From assembly GCA_945882215.1 (NCBI GenBank), contig CAMCWM010000018.1, positions 1-47,067 of the forward strand: a DNA stretch of 47,067 nucleotides. Direction: 5' to 3'. Below, one piece after another: positions 8,287 to 17,099 of the stretch. Position numbers and translations under genes: made by a program. The DNA comes from Akkermansia muciniphila (GTDB lineage: Bacteria > Verrucomicrobiota > Verrucomicrobiia > Verrucomicrobiales > Verrucomicrobiaceae). A model generated the notes under the pieces. That model ran no database searches. It saw only the letters and a program-made list of their open reading frames with translations, and had not been told where the DNA came from. Positions within the stretch are counted from its first letter, which is position 1. Each line of letters opens with the position of its first letter.

Positions 8287-8787
8287 ATGAAACACACACT
8301 TGGCATTCTGATTGTTATTTCCGCAATGGCCGGCCTGGCCGCCTGCAACAAAGAATCAAATGGGCCTGTCGCTGGCACGACCCCCATCGACCAGCTCATA
8401 CAAGCCGGCAAACCGCCCGTCGAGACAGGAGCGCTGTCCCGTGGCATCAGTCCGGTCATGCCGACATTCACCATGTCGGTCACCAACGTGTCCGACATGC
8501 CGGTGTCGCTCATCAACGGCACGGTCATTTTCTTCGATGAAAATGGCAAGGCCTTGCCAGACACGATCCAAGATGCCGGTTACACCGACCTCTCCCCAAT
8601 CGCCCCTGGAGCCAAAATCGAGCTTCAGATCATGACTTCCAATGAAAAGGCTGTTTCGGGCAAGTACCTCCTGAAGGATGCCTTGTATGAGAAGACCAAT
8701 CCCCAGTTCAAGGAATACGGCGCTCTGTCGATGAAGTGGAAAAATCCAGGCTACGAAGCGGCCCTCAAGGCTGAAAAAGCCAGGTAA
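8287..8787 (+). CDS. Lipoprotein with Ig-like fold, unknown function
   Basis: A 166-residue protein from ATG 8287. The N-terminus is a lipoprotein signal peptide, with hydrophobic residues 5-18 and lipobox LAAC-N giving acylated Cys19. The mature part begins with an Asn/Ser/Gly linker and continues as beta-rich sequence (FTMSVTNVSDMPVSLINGTVIFFDENGK), a pattern seen in FxLYD-like domains that describe bonding of extracellular beta sandwiches. The C-terminal 25 residues are charged and helical. It is preceded by a good ribosome-binding site and followed by thrC 94 bases downstream. The beta-sandwich assignment is inferred from pattern only; no partner is known. Confidence 0.72.
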   Translation: MKHTLGILIVISAMAGLAACNKESNGPVAGTTPIDQLIQAGKPPVETGALSRGISPVMPTFTMSVTNVSDMPVSLINGTVIFFDENGKALPDTIQDAGYTDLSPIAPGAKIELQIMTSNEKAVSGKYLLKDALYEKTNPQFKEYGALSMKWKNPGYEAALKAEKAR

Positions 8788-8881
8788 AGCTTTGACCGGG
8801 GTGTTCGTCGGATCAGCCGGAAAGAGAACCATTGAGTCTCATCAAATCCCACGCATGAATGCGCGTCAGACTGACTCGCCC

Positions 8882-10252
8882 ATGCATTACATCTCCACCC
8901 GCGGACAAACGAAGCCGCACACGTTTTCTGAAGCTGTTGAAGCCGGACTGGCACCGGATGGCGGCCTGTTTTTGCCGGAAAAGCTGCCGAGTATCGCTGA
9001 CAAGCTGCCTGCATGGTCGAAGCTGACGTATCCGCAGCTTGCGGCGGAGTTTTTCACGTTGTTTGCGCCAGAGATCAGCAACGCGGAATGGCATCAGCTC
9101 ACGGCGGAGGCTTATCGGCGCTTTGATTCACCGGATGTCGCGCCGCTGCGCAAGATCACGGACAAAACCTATGTGCTGGAGCTGTTTCACGGCCCGACGC
9201 TGGCCTTCAAGGACTTCGCGCTGCAACTGCTGGGACTGCTCTACAAGCGTCAGGTCGAAAAGACCGGCAAACGCCTGTCCGTGCTCGGTGCGACCTCGGG
9301 TGACACGGGTTCAGCGGCGATCCACGGCTGCCTGGGCCGCGACGGCATCACGATCTTCATTCTCTACCCGAACGGACGTGTGGCTCCGCTCCAGGAACGC
9401 CAGATGGCCTGCACCGGCGCGGACAACGTCTTCGCCATCCCCGTGCCCGGCACCTTTGACGACGCGCAGCGCGTGGTGAAGGATACCTTTGGCGACACGG
9501 CCTTCGCGAACTCGGTGAATCTCTCCGCCGTGAACTCGATCAACATCGCCCGCGTGCTGGCGCAGTGTGTGTATTACATCTGGGCCTGCTTGAAGCTGCC
9601 CGAGAGTGTTCGTGCTACGGCCGAATATGTCGTGCCCACCGGAAACTTTGGCAACGTGCTGGCCGGCTGGCTGGCGCAGCAGATGGGCATGCCCACAGGC
9701 GGTTTCCGCGTGGCGACGAATCAGAACGACATCCTGCACCGCTTCCTCACCAGCGGTGATTACCACCAGAGCGACGTGCATCCGAGCCATGCGCCGAGCA
9801 TGGACATCCAGGCCGCGTCAAACTTCGAGCGCTTCCTCTATTACATCCTCGATCAAGATTCCGGGCGTGTGCGTGAAGTCATGACGCAGATCAAATCGGG
9901 TGCGCCCTTCAAGATCAACCTGCCGAAGACCAGCCTGCGCTCCACGCGCATGGACGACGCGCACATCGAACGTGTCATCGCCCAGATGTGGCAGGACTGG
10001 CAATACGTGCTCGATCCGCACACCGCCTGCGCATTCACCGACATGGCGCAGGATCGCGTGAGTGTGGTGCTGGCCACCGCCAGCCCGGCAAAATTCCCCG
10101 AAGTCGTGCAGAAGGCCACCGGCAGCGAGCCGACGCATCCCACGCTCGAAGCGCTGAAATCGAAACCGCTGCAAACCTGGCCGCTCAACGCGGACGTGGC
10201 GGAGGTGAAGGAGTTCATTCGGAAACACACAAGTCACGGAACGAGTGCTTGA
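8882..10252 (+). CDS. thrC: Threonine synthase
   Basis: PLP enzyme converting O-phosphohomoserine to threonine. It has 456 residues from ATG 8882, where the protein opens MHYISTRGQTKPHTFSEAVEAG, the standard start of long-form ThrC. The PLP lysine is Lys110 in FHGPTLAFKDFALQ. The phosphate/substrate loop GATSGDTGSAA is at 136-146, and PTGNFGN lies further on. Length and motifs match the E. coli/yeast-type branch. An in-frame extension to 8792 would add 30 unrelated residues and is not supported. No other threonine genes are nearby. The following membrane-protein gene starts 39 bases downstream. Confidence 0.95.
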   Translation: MHYISTRGQTKPHTFSEAVEAGLAPDGGLFLPEKLPSIADKLPAWSKLTYPQLAAEFFTLFAPEISNAEWHQLTAEAYRRFDSPDVAPLRKITDKTYVLELFHGPTLAFKDFALQLLGLLYKRQVEKTGKRLSVLGATSGDTGSAAIHGCLGRDGITIFILYPNGRVAPLQERQMACTGADNVFAIPVPGTFDDAQRVVKDTFGDTAFANSVNLSAVNSINIARVLAQCVYYIWACLKLPESVRATAEYVVPTGNFGNVLAGWLAQQMGMPTGGFRVATNQNDILHRFLTSGDYHQSDVHPSHAPSMDIQAASNFERFLYYILDQDSGRVREVMTQIKSGAPFKINLPKTSLRSTRMDDAHIERVIAQMWQDWQYVLDPHTACAFTDMAQDRVSVVLATASPAKFPEVVQKATGSEPTHPTLEALKSKPLQTWPLNADVAEVKEFIRKHTSHGTSA

Positions 10253-10291
10253 CGTTCCTGCTGCCAGCTTGGTTTAATCGCATCTGCTGTC

Positions 10292-10876
10292 ATGAATCCA
10301 TTCCCGCCTCTCCTCGCCGCAGACATCACCTTGCCGGACATCTCCCCGTTCCTCACCAAAGGCAGCGACGCGGGCAACGGCGTCACCTTGAAGATCGGTG
10401 ATCTTTACACCTGGCTGTTGCTCGGCGGCGGTCCGTTGCTGATCCTCGGCGGGCTCATGCTGGTGAAGATCATGTTTACGCGGGTGAAGTTCTTCGCGCT
10501 GGAATTTGGCAACGGCACCTTCTTTGGCCGGGCCAGGGTCATCGCTCCATTCATCACCTTGGGAGCAGCCTGTCTGCTGATTGGCGGAGCCGCCACCTGG
10601 CTGGGATGGCAGAGCCAGGGCTACTCCGCGACGCTCACTGCCACGGGACTGACTGAAATGACGCGTGGCACCGTCACTCGCTTTGACTGGACGGAAGCCA
10701 GTTCTGCATCGGAGCGCATCAAATCGACCGAGTTCTGGGTTGTCTTCGCCAAAGACGGCCGCCAGTGCCGCGTGGAATTTCAGCAGCGCTACATCGGCGA
10801 AAAACTCCAGGACAAGGCCATCGCAATCACGGAGAACGCGCTGAGTTCCACCAATGTGCCGCGGTCCCAAAACTGA
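10292..10876 (+). CDS. Membrane protein with two transmembrane helices, unknown function
   Basis: A 194-residue protein with an N-terminal polar segment of about 40 residues. Two strongly hydrophobic helices follow (about 41-64, TWLLLGGGPLLILGG..., and about 86-106, IAPFITLGAACLLIGGAATW). A soluble C-terminal domain of about 85 residues is beta-rich with alternating charge, including TRFDWTEASS and CRVEFQQRY. No catalytic motif is recognised. It ends six bases before the convergent truncated-haemoglobin stop, so there is no room for an ordinary terminator. The function is unknown. Confidence 0.75.
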   Translation: MNPFPPLLAADITLPDISPFLTKGSDAGNGVTLKIGDLYTWLLLGGGPLLILGGLMLVKIMFTRVKFFALEFGNGTFFGRARVIAPFITLGAACLLIGGAATWLGWQSQGYSATLTATGLTEMTRGTVTRFDWTEASSASERIKSTEFWVVFAKDGRQCRVEFQQRYIGEKLQDKAIAITENALSSTNVPRSQN

Positions 10877-10882
10877 GGCCGG

Positions 10883-11257
10883 TCAATAGGAGGTGCCCGT
10901 CACCTCGTTGGTGTAGGAATTGATTCGTTTGATCACCTCATCCGCCTCCTCCTGGGTGACGCCGATGTCGAGCAGCGTGTCCACCAGATGGCCGGTGAAG
11001 AGGGCAAAGTGATGTTTTGTGATGCCACGGCCATGATGGGCGTGCGCCAGGGGTCTGCCGGAGTAGGTGATCGGTCCGCCGGTGGCCATGGCGAAGAACT
11101 CGCGCTGCATGCCGTGCAGTTTGTCCAGCGCGGTGTGTTTGAAGAACGGTGCCAGCACGGGGTCTGCCAGCGCACGGACATAAAAGGCGGGGATGAGGCT
11201 GGCGATCATGTCCTCGCCACCGAGTCGGTCATAAAGAGAAGAAGGATTCTGGCTCAT
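10883..11257 (-). CDS. glbN: Group I truncated haemoglobin
   Basis: A small haem protein of the 2-on-2 globin family, group I. Such proteins bind O2 or NO and are linked to nitrosative or oxidative stress and, in some bacteria, to electron transfer. From ATG 11257 it has 124 residues, the normal size. The pattern LYDRLGGEDMI...FYVRALADPVLAPFF marks helices A-B, with Tyr26 likely at B10. GGPITYSGRPLAHAHHGRGIT aligns with the E-F region, and His74 is the best candidate for the proximal haem ligand. HFALFTGHLVDTLLDIGV forms helix G. A longer in-frame reading to 11653 would run through the divergent carrier gene and is not believed. It is divergent from that carrier. Confidence 0.9.
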   Translation of the reverse strand: MSQNPSSLYDRLGGEDMIASLIPAFYVRALADPVLAPFFKHTALDKLHGMQREFFAMATGGPITYSGRPLAHAHHGRGITKHHFALFTGHLVDTLLDIGVTQEEADEVIKRINSYTNEVTGTSY

Positions 11258-11382
11258 GAGCCTTCCAGAAGCACAAATTCGACCGTGTTGAAGCCGCAAT
11301 GCATCCGCTCTCAAATCACGCGCAGTGAATGCCAGCGCACGCGGGACAACCTCACAAAAATGGTGCATAAAAGCCGTGCACG

Positions 11383-11403
11383 ACTGGCATCCTTCGTGCC
11401 AGT
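11383..11403 (+). promoter_or_regulatory. Hairpin directly upstream of the carrier gene start
   Basis: ACTGGCA (11383-11389) and TGCCAGT (11397-11403) make a perfect 7-bp stem with loop TCCTTCG. It ends eight bases before ATG 11412, next to the purine-rich AAGAAG. A structure here could affect ribosome access or serve as an operator. The mechanism is not known. Confidence 0.4.
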
Positions 11404-11411
11404 AAGAAGAC

Positions 11412-13079
11412 ATGACCTTTCTGGAGCAATTGAACCAAACTTCGCCTGTGGCCCACGACCTGCTGATCTTCAGCATCGTGGTGCTGGCGGGCATCGGGCT
11501 GGGGAACATCCGCGTGGCAGGCGTCAGGCTCGGTGTGGCGGGTGTGTTGTTTGCCGGTCTGGCTGCGTCCCATTTCGGACTGCGGCCTGAAACGGAAGTG
11601 GCGCACTTTTTGAAGGACTTCGGCCTGGTGCTGTTCGTCTTTGCCCTCGGCATGCAGATGGGCCCGGGTTTCTTTGCCTCGCTGCGGCGTCAGGGGCGCG
11701 TGTTGAACGGCTACGCATTTGCGCTCGTTTCGGGCGGTGCGCTGGTGGCGTTGCTAGGCGGGTGGCTGCTCGGCATGCCGCTGCCAGTCATCGCAGGGCT
11801 TTTTGCCGGGGCCACGACGAACACGCCGGCACTCGGCGCGGCCCAGCAGGCGCTGCAATCCGCCCACGCCGATCCTGCCACCGTCATGTTGCCCGCCCTG
11901 TCTTACGCGGCGGCTTATCCGCTGGCGATTGTGGGCATCATCCTTTCGCTCATTCTTCTGCGCACCTTCTTCAAGATCGATGTGTCCGCCGAGGCGGAGC
12001 AGTTCCGCCGCGACCAGGGCGAAGGAGTTGAACCGTTGCAACGCATGAACCTGCGTGTGGAGAATCCGAACCTTGAGGGCGTCTTGCTGGCCGAAGTGCC
12101 GGGCATTCAAGAAACAGGCGTGGTCATCTCACGGCATCGTCCGGCCTCAGGTAGCGAGGTGCATGCCGCCACTCCCGAAACAAGGCTGCATGTGGGCGAT
12201 GTGATCATGGCGGTGGGCACGCAGCCGCATCTGGAGCAGTTCCGCCTCGTCATCGGCAGTGTGAGCGACGAAAACCTCATGAAAGCGCCCGGCAGTGTGA
12301 CCTATCGTCGTGTCGTGGTGACCAACAAACGCATGCTCGGCAAAACCGTGCGTGAGCTCGGCCTGGATCACCTGCACAACATCACCGTCACCCGCGTCAG
12401 CCGCGGCGATCTGATTTTCACCGCGTTGCCGGACGTGCGGTTGCAGTTTGGTGACATGCTCCAGCTTGTCGGTGATGAGGAATCCCTCAACGCTGCCACC
12501 CAAGTTCTCGGAAATTCCGTTCTCATGCTCCAGGAGACGAAATTCGCCGCCATCTTCGCCGGCATTCTGCTCGGCGTGCTACTCGGCCTCTATCCGTTTC
12601 AGATCGCGGGCCTGCCCGCGCCGGTGCGCCTTGGTTTGGCAGGTGGACCGCTGGTGATGGCGATCTTGCTCAGCCACCTCGGTCGCCTCGGCCCGATGGT
12701 CATGCACATGCCGATCAACGCGAATCGAGCCCTGCGCGAACTCGGCATCATCCTCTTCCTCGCCAATGTCGGCCTGCTCTCAGGCGAAAAATTCGCGGCC
12801 ACGGTGTTTTCCACTCAGGGTCTGCAATGGGTGCTGCTCGGCATCCTGGTCACCATGCTGCCGCTGCTTGCTGTCGGCTTTGTGGCCCGCAAGTGGCATC
12901 GCATGAACTTCATGTCGCTCTGCGGCATGCTTTCCGGTGGCATGACCGATCCTCCCGCGCTCGCCTTTGCCACGACGATGGCGCGCTGTGATTCTCCCGC
13001 CGTGGCCTACGCGGCGGTGTATCCGCTGACGATGCTTCTGCGCATCGTGGCGGCGCAGGTCATCGCGCAGATGGGGTGA
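11412..13079 (+). CDS. AspT/YidE-YbjL family putative transporter with two RCK_C domains
   Basis: Predicted inner-membrane carrier of the aspartate-alanine exchanger (AAE) family. It has 555 residues in the family layout: about five transmembrane helices at 15-190, then two consecutive TrkA-C/RCK_C domains (about 210-285 and 290-375), then about five or six more helices to the end. Marks include FALGMQMGPGFFASLR in the first half, NTPALGAAQQAL near residue 140, and SGGMTDPPALAFA near the C-terminus. The last two are the repeated T-P-A-L/D-P-P-A-L substrate signatures. RCK_C domains often sense ligands, here unknown. The substrate is probably a dicarboxylate or amino acid, but this is not determined. 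It ends six bases before the convergent argA stop and diverges from the truncated haemoglobin. Confidence 0.88.
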   Translation: MTFLEQLNQTSPVAHDLLIFSIVVLAGIGLGNIRVAGVRLGVAGVLFAGLAASHFGLRPETEVAHFLKDFGLVLFVFALGMQMGPGFFASLRRQGRVLNGYAFALVSGGALVALLGGWLLGMPLPVIAGLFAGATTNTPALGAAQQALQSAHADPATVMLPALSYAAAYPLAIVGIILSLILLRTFFKIDVSAEAEQFRRDQGEGVEPLQRMNLRVENPNLEGVLLAEVPGIQETGVVISRHRPASGSEVHAATPETRLHVGDVIMAVGTQPHLEQFRLVIGSVSDENLMKAPGSVTYRRVVVTNKRMLGKTVRELGLDHLHNITVTRVSRGDLIFTALPDVRLQFGDMLQLVGDEESLNAATQVLGNSVLMLQETKFAAIFAGILLGVLLGLYPFQIAGLPAPVRLGLAGGPLVMAILLSHLGRLGPMVMHMPINANRALRELGIILFLANVGLLSGEKFAATVFSTQGLQWVLLGILVTMLPLLAVGFVARKWHRMNFMSLCGMLSGGMTDPPALAFATTMARCDSPAVAYAAVYPLTMLLRIVAAQVIAQMG

Positions 13080-13085
13080 GTGCGG

Positions 13086-14411
13086 CTATTTCAGCGCCTT
13101 GACCAGCACCTTCGAGTTTCGGCCGCTTTTGTCGTATTTTTCGCGGCGGGTGGGCGGCAAAGCATCAGGATCGGCGACGGTGTAACCCATCTTCTCCTCG
13201 AAGAAGCGGAACGCCTGCGTGCTGAGCGCCACGATGATTTCGCAGCCGCGCTGCTTCGCCGTTTCCTCGGCGAAAGCGACCAGCTTGCGGCCGTGGCTCT
13301 TGTTCTTGTGGGAGCGGCGCACAAACAGACAGGCCAGTTCGGCAACCTTGCGGCCATCTTCCTCATAGGTATGCACAGCCACGGAGCCGATGGGGTGTCC
13401 GTCGAGTTCGAGCACAAAGAAGTCTTTGATCTTGGATTGGATTTGATCGCGTGTGCGCGGCACCAGCGCGGCGTCATCCACGCTCTGCTGCATCATGGAA
13501 AGAAGCGCGGGCACATCGCCTGCGCGTGCTTTGCGGATCTGCTGATACTCATCGCCATGGATCATGGTGCCGACGCCTTCATTCGAGAAGAGCTCGGCCA
13601 GCAACGCCTCATCCTGCGTGCCATCGACGATATGAACACGCGGCACGCCCTCCTGGCAGGCCAGGGCGGCATAGCGCAGCTTCGAGAGCATGCTCACATC
13701 GTGTTTCGGATCCTTGCGCTTGTACATCTCCCGTGCATCTGCCACGGAGAGTTGGGCCACGCGGGTGCCATCAGGAGCACTGATGCCTGATTCGGCCACA
13801 AAGATGACTTTGGCGGCTTGAAGCGCGATGGCGACCTCCACGGCGACCGCGTCCGAGTTCAGCCGCAACGTGGTGCCTTTGCCGTCGTAGCCGAGTGGTG
13901 GTAAAATTGGAATGATATCGGCCTTGAGCAGCGCGCGCAGCGTCTCCTCATCCACACGTTCAATCCGGCCGGTGAATTCCTGGTCCACGCCGTCAATCAC
14001 GCCCGCCGGATGCACCGCGAGAGCGTTGGAAACGGCCACAGGCATCTCCAGTGCGGTCAGATCGGCCACGAGGTCATTCGCCTGCCGCATGATCGCGTCG
14101 ATGGCGATCTCGATGCCCGCCGCGTCGGTGCGGCCCATGCCGTCGTCGTTGTAGAGCGTGATGCCGCGTTTTTCGGCCAGCGTACGCACCTGGGCGCGTG
14201 CTCCGAAGACGAGCACGACCTCGATGTTGAGTGATTGCAGCACCGCCACGTCCTGCAACAGGCTGGCGAATCCCGGCATCGACATCAGCGCGCCGTCGAA
14301 CGCGATCACGAAGACACGCTGCCGGAACTGCGGCACGTAGTGCAGGATGCCACGCAGGTCTTCGAAGCGCTGCTGGGGTTTGTTGGGTTCGTTGGTCACG
14401 GCAAGAGGCAT
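13086..14411 (-). CDS. argA: N-acetylglutamate synthase (amino-acid kinase + GNAT)
   Basis: Acetylates glutamate with acetyl-CoA, the first committed step of arginine synthesis. From ATG 14411 it has 441 residues, nearly the same as E. coli ArgA (443). The N-terminal amino-acid-kinase-like domain (about 15-285) normally binds arginine for feedback control, with VFVIAFDGALM near the start and ILPPLGYDGKGTTLRLNSD later. The GNAT acetyltransferase domain (about 295-441) contains ELACLFVRRSHKNKSHGRKLV for acetyl-CoA binding. The start codon overlaps the stop of the upstream small gene in TGATG (14409-14413), so translation is probably coupled and this start is secure. A 34-residue upstream extension would overlap that gene and is rejected. 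carB, also needed for arginine, lies at 38434 but is not linked. Confidence 0.93.
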   Translation of the reverse strand: MPLAVTNEPNKPQQRFEDLRGILHYVPQFRQRVFVIAFDGALMSMPGFASLLQDVAVLQSLNIEVVLVFGARAQVRTLAEKRGITLYNDDGMGRTDAAGIEIAIDAIMRQANDLVADLTALEMPVAVSNALAVHPAGVIDGVDQEFTGRIERVDEETLRALLKADIIPILPPLGYDGKGTTLRLNSDAVAVEVAIALQAAKVIFVAESGISAPDGTRVAQLSVADAREMYKRKDPKHDVSMLSKLRYAALACQEGVPRVHIVDGTQDEALLAELFSNEGVGTMIHGDEYQQIRKARAGDVPALLSMMQQSVDDAALVPRTRDQIQSKIKDFFVLELDGHPIGSVAVHTYEEDGRKVAELACLFVRRSHKNKSHGRKLVAFAEETAKQRGCEIIVALSTQAFRFFEEKMGYTVADPDALPPTRREKYDKSGRNSKVLVKALK

Positions 14412-14695
14412 CAAGATAGCACAACGCCTGCGATTTCGTCCCAAAGTTTGTCGATCTCCTTCGGCCCGTGCGACGGCTTGCCAGCCTTGGCGAACCAGTA
14501 GTCCGCGTTCCACTGATCACCCTCGATCACATGCAGCAGCGCATGAATCCACGATCCCATCTGGGTGTGAATGTCCTGCGCGATGTTGTGCGCGGCGTCC
14601 CAGTTTCCCTGTTTTGCGTGCCAGAGCGCGAGTGCCTCGGGGGAAATGGCCTTCGCCCCGGCCTGCGAGGCGATTTTGAGTTCATCTGCGGTCAT
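14411..14695 (-). CDS. Small conserved protein translationally coupled to argA
   Basis: A 94-residue soluble helical protein. The sequence ALWHAKQGNWDAAHNIAQD and WIHALLHVIEGDQWNADYWFAKAGKP has the spacing of a TPR/Sel1-like helix pair. It resembles a recurrent bacterial motif of the form HxxLHxxEGDxxNAxYWxxRAG that I have seen in uncharacterised proteins. It starts four bases after the MFS gene stop, and its TGA shares one base with the argA ATG. The three genes therefore form one operon. The role is unknown; co-location with argA and a carrier may reflect amino-acid metabolism. Confidence 0.75.
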   Translation of the reverse strand: MTADELKIASQAGAKAISPEALALWHAKQGNWDAAHNIAQDIHTQMGSWIHALLHVIEGDQWNADYWFAKAGKPSHGPKEIDKLWDEIAGVVLS

Positions 14696-14699
14696 GGGA

Positions 14700-16097
14700 T
14701 CAACCCTCCGGGAGCGGACGGCCTTTCGTTTCCGGCAGGAACATCAGCGCCACTATCCCGAGCAGGAACACGGCGCTCATGTAGCAGCCTGCGGAGCGGA
14801 ATGCGTCGAGTTCGGCCGCGTTTTTCATGGCGTCGGTGTAACCCGCCGGCAGAGCTATGATCGCCTTGTCACTGAGAACCTTGTTCAATGCGCCGAGCGT
14901 GATCGGTCCGCTGGCGGCGATGAAGCGACCGACGTTGTAGCAGAAGCTCGTGCCCGTGCTGCGCAGACGCGTGGGGAACAGCTCAGGCAGATAAATGGCG
15001 AAGCCGGCGAAGATCGAAAGCTGGCAGATGCCCAGCACCAAGCTCATCCAAATGTCGGCGCGTTCGTCGAAGCACAGGTAGAAGAAAATGGTCGCGGCCA
15101 TGGCCGCGAGAAAGGCGACGACGAACACCGGCTTCCGGCCAAAACGATGCGCGGCCTTGCTGAACGCCACCATGCCGATGAACGCGCCGATGTTGAGAAC
15201 GATGAGATTGGCCGCGGACCACCATTGCTTGGCCGTGCTGACCTCCTGAGGGGTCAGGTTCTGGCCAGCGAGAGAGTCGGCGATGGCGAAGGCGACAAGC
15301 TTGTTGCTGAAAAAGCCAATGCCCCACAGGCCGACGACCGCGGACACGCAGAGCAGCATGCCGAACAGCGCGGACTTCCGCCAGCGGACGTCGCCGAAGA
15401 GGCTGAGGTAGGATCCCATCGACTGAGTTTTGTCCGTCTTGCTCAGCGCCTTGGCCGCAACCCATTTCTCAGGCTCCTTCAACCGCAGCATGATGAAGAT
15501 GCACAGGAACGCCGGTATCGACCCGATCCAGAAGAGATACTTCCACGAGACCATCGGATCCATGCCCGCGAGCGCCATGGCGCACAGGCCGGCGGTGACA
15601 TTGCCCACCGCTGAGAGGGCCTGCAACATGCCGAGCGCTTTCGGTCGTGCAGCGTCAGGCAAGGCATCCGCGACCAGCGCGACGGCGAGTCCGAACACCC
15701 CGCCGACGCCCAGGCCGGTGAGAGCGCGGTAGATCATGAACTGCTCGATGTTGGCCGCGAACGACGAGAGGCCGGTGAAAAGCGAGTAGATGAGCACCGT
15801 GATCGCCAGCGTCTTGGCACGCCCGATACGATCACCGACGGCACCGAAGATGAGCCCGCCGGTCGCCCAGCCTGCGATGAAAATGGCCATGGCCCAGCCG
15901 CTGTAGTTGGTCTGCTCAGGCCCGGTCGCACCTGGCGTGAGCGCTTTAACCGCATTATCCCGCGCCAGGATGAAGAGCTGCTGGTCCAGGCAGTCAAAGC
16001 ACCACGCGGCGGAGGCAACGAAGAAGACAAACCAGTGGTAGCTGCTGAGTTGCTTGTACCAAGGGATGTCCGTGTTGTAAGTGGTCGGGGTGCTCAT
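14700..16097 (-). CDS. Major facilitator superfamily transporter
   Basis: Predicted 12-helix secondary carrier of 465 residues. The cytoplasmic loop 2-3 motif reads GAVGDRIGRAKTL, close to the MFS signature GxxxDRxGRR. ALTGLGVGGVFGLAVALVADALP in helix 4 and PKALGMLQ resemble the sugar-porter/aromatic-acid (AAHS) branch. The second half repeats the motif as SKAAHRFGRKPVF. The C-terminal tail is FLPETKGRPLPEG, as in the sugar-porter PETKG signature. The substrate is unknown; sugar acids or organic anions are plausible. It is the first gene of an operon with a small protein and argA, and diverges from a PfkB kinase 67 bases away, which may hint at a carbohydrate. Confidence 0.88.
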   Translation of the reverse strand: MSTPTTYNTDIPWYKQLSSYHWFVFFVASAAWCFDCLDQQLFILARDNAVKALTPGATGPEQTNYSGWAMAIFIAGWATGGLIFGAVGDRIGRAKTLAITVLIYSLFTGLSSFAANIEQFMIYRALTGLGVGGVFGLAVALVADALPDAARPKALGMLQALSAVGNVTAGLCAMALAGMDPMVSWKYLFWIGSIPAFLCIFIMLRLKEPEKWVAAKALSKTDKTQSMGSYLSLFGDVRWRKSALFGMLLCVSAVVGLWGIGFFSNKLVAFAIADSLAGQNLTPQEVSTAKQWWSAANLIVLNIGAFIGMVAFSKAAHRFGRKPVFVVAFLAAMAATIFFYLCFDERADIWMSLVLGICQLSIFAGFAIYLPELFPTRLRSTGTSFCYNVGRFIAASGPITLGALNKVLSDKAIIALPAGYTDAMKNAAELDAFRSAGCYMSAVFLLGIVALMFLPETKGRPLPEG

Positions 16098-16164
16098 GGG
16101 GGCGGATGTTGAATGACATGCCCGAAGATGACAATCACGAAATCACAGGAATCGTGCCCGCCTC

Positions 16165-17055
16165 ATGGTCACCGGTTCTTTCACCGTCATCGGCATCGGC
16201 GCGGCTACGCACGATGCGCTGTCGATAGTGCCCGAGTTCCGAGCCGACGAGCATGTGACGCAGGCTCTCGCCCATGCAGAGGACGGCGGAGGACCAGTGG
16301 CGACGGCGTTGTGCGTGCTGGCGGCGGAAGGACATTCATGCGTGCTGATCGACCGCTGTGGGGATGATGTGACAGGACAGAAAATCCGCGCCGGGCTCGA
16401 AGAATTCGGCGTGAGCACGGATCATCTGCGCGTGATGCCCGGAACGCGCTCCACCAGCGCCTGCATCCTTGTGCGGCAGAGCGATGGCGCACGGCAGATC
16501 GTCTATGCGCCTTCCACAGCGGGAGAACCGGCTCCTGAGGAGGTTGACGAGTCTCTTTTCAAAAGCGCACGGCTCCTGCACATCAATGGCCGCCATGAAA
16601 ACGCCGCGCGCCGGGCCGTGAAACTCGCGCAAGAGCACGGCATCACGATTTCCTTCGATGGCGGAGCTGGAAGGTGGCGCGAATCGTTGCGCGATCTCGT
16701 CGAAGCGAGCCACATCCGCATTTTTTCGCGAGATTTTGCCGCGAAATGCAGCAGCAGAAACGATTTGCCTGAAATGGCCGCCGCATTGCTCCAACCACCC
16801 GCTCAAGTACTCGTCATCACAGCGGGCGTGGCAGGCAGTCATGTCTGGACCGCCGATGGCACCTGTTTTCATCAGCCGGCTCACGCATGCCTCGTGAGAG
16901 ACACCACCGGCTGCGGCGATGTGTATCACGGGTGGTTTTTGCACGGCTGGCTCAAAGGCTGGCCGTTGGAGCAATGCTCGGGTGTCGCCAGCCGCCGGGC
17001 GGCGTTAAATGCTCAAGGATTGGGCGGACGACACGTCTTGCGGCTGAAACTTTGA
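16165..17055 (+). CDS. PfkB-family carbohydrate kinase
   Basis: Predicted ATP-dependent sugar or nucleoside kinase of the ribokinase fold. It has 296 residues. The N-terminal beta-strand FTVIGIGAATHDAL contains the usual Gly-rich start, and the substrate-binding GGGPVATALCVLAAEG corresponds to PfkB signature 1. Near the C-terminus DTTGCGDVYHG (246-256) is signature 2, with Asp252 as the catalytic base; Cys250 replaces the more common Ala. The substrate is not determinable, though the family includes kinases for ribose, fructose and 2-keto-3-deoxygluconate. The start at 16165 gives the expected length. It diverges from the MFS carrier, so the two could handle the same sugar. Confidence 0.88.
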   Translation: MVTGSFTVIGIGAATHDALSIVPEFRADEHVTQALAHAEDGGGPVATALCVLAAEGHSCVLIDRCGDDVTGQKIRAGLEEFGVSTDHLRVMPGTRSTSACILVRQSDGARQIVYAPSTAGEPAPEEVDESLFKSARLLHINGRHENAARRAVKLAQEHGITISFDGGAGRWRESLRDLVEASHIRIFSRDFAAKCSSRNDLPEMAAALLQPPAQVLVITAGVAGSHVWTADGTCFHQPAHACLVRDTTGCGDVYHGWFLHGWLKGWPLEQCSGVASRRAALNAQGLGGRHVLRLKL

Positions 17056-17099
17056 ACCTTGCACATTGAATTTTGACCCTTGAACAGGTAAACAACGAC

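Noticed and set aside
11258..11653. N-terminal extension of the truncated haemoglobin
   Set aside because: It would run into the divergent carrier gene; the family-length protein starts at 11257.
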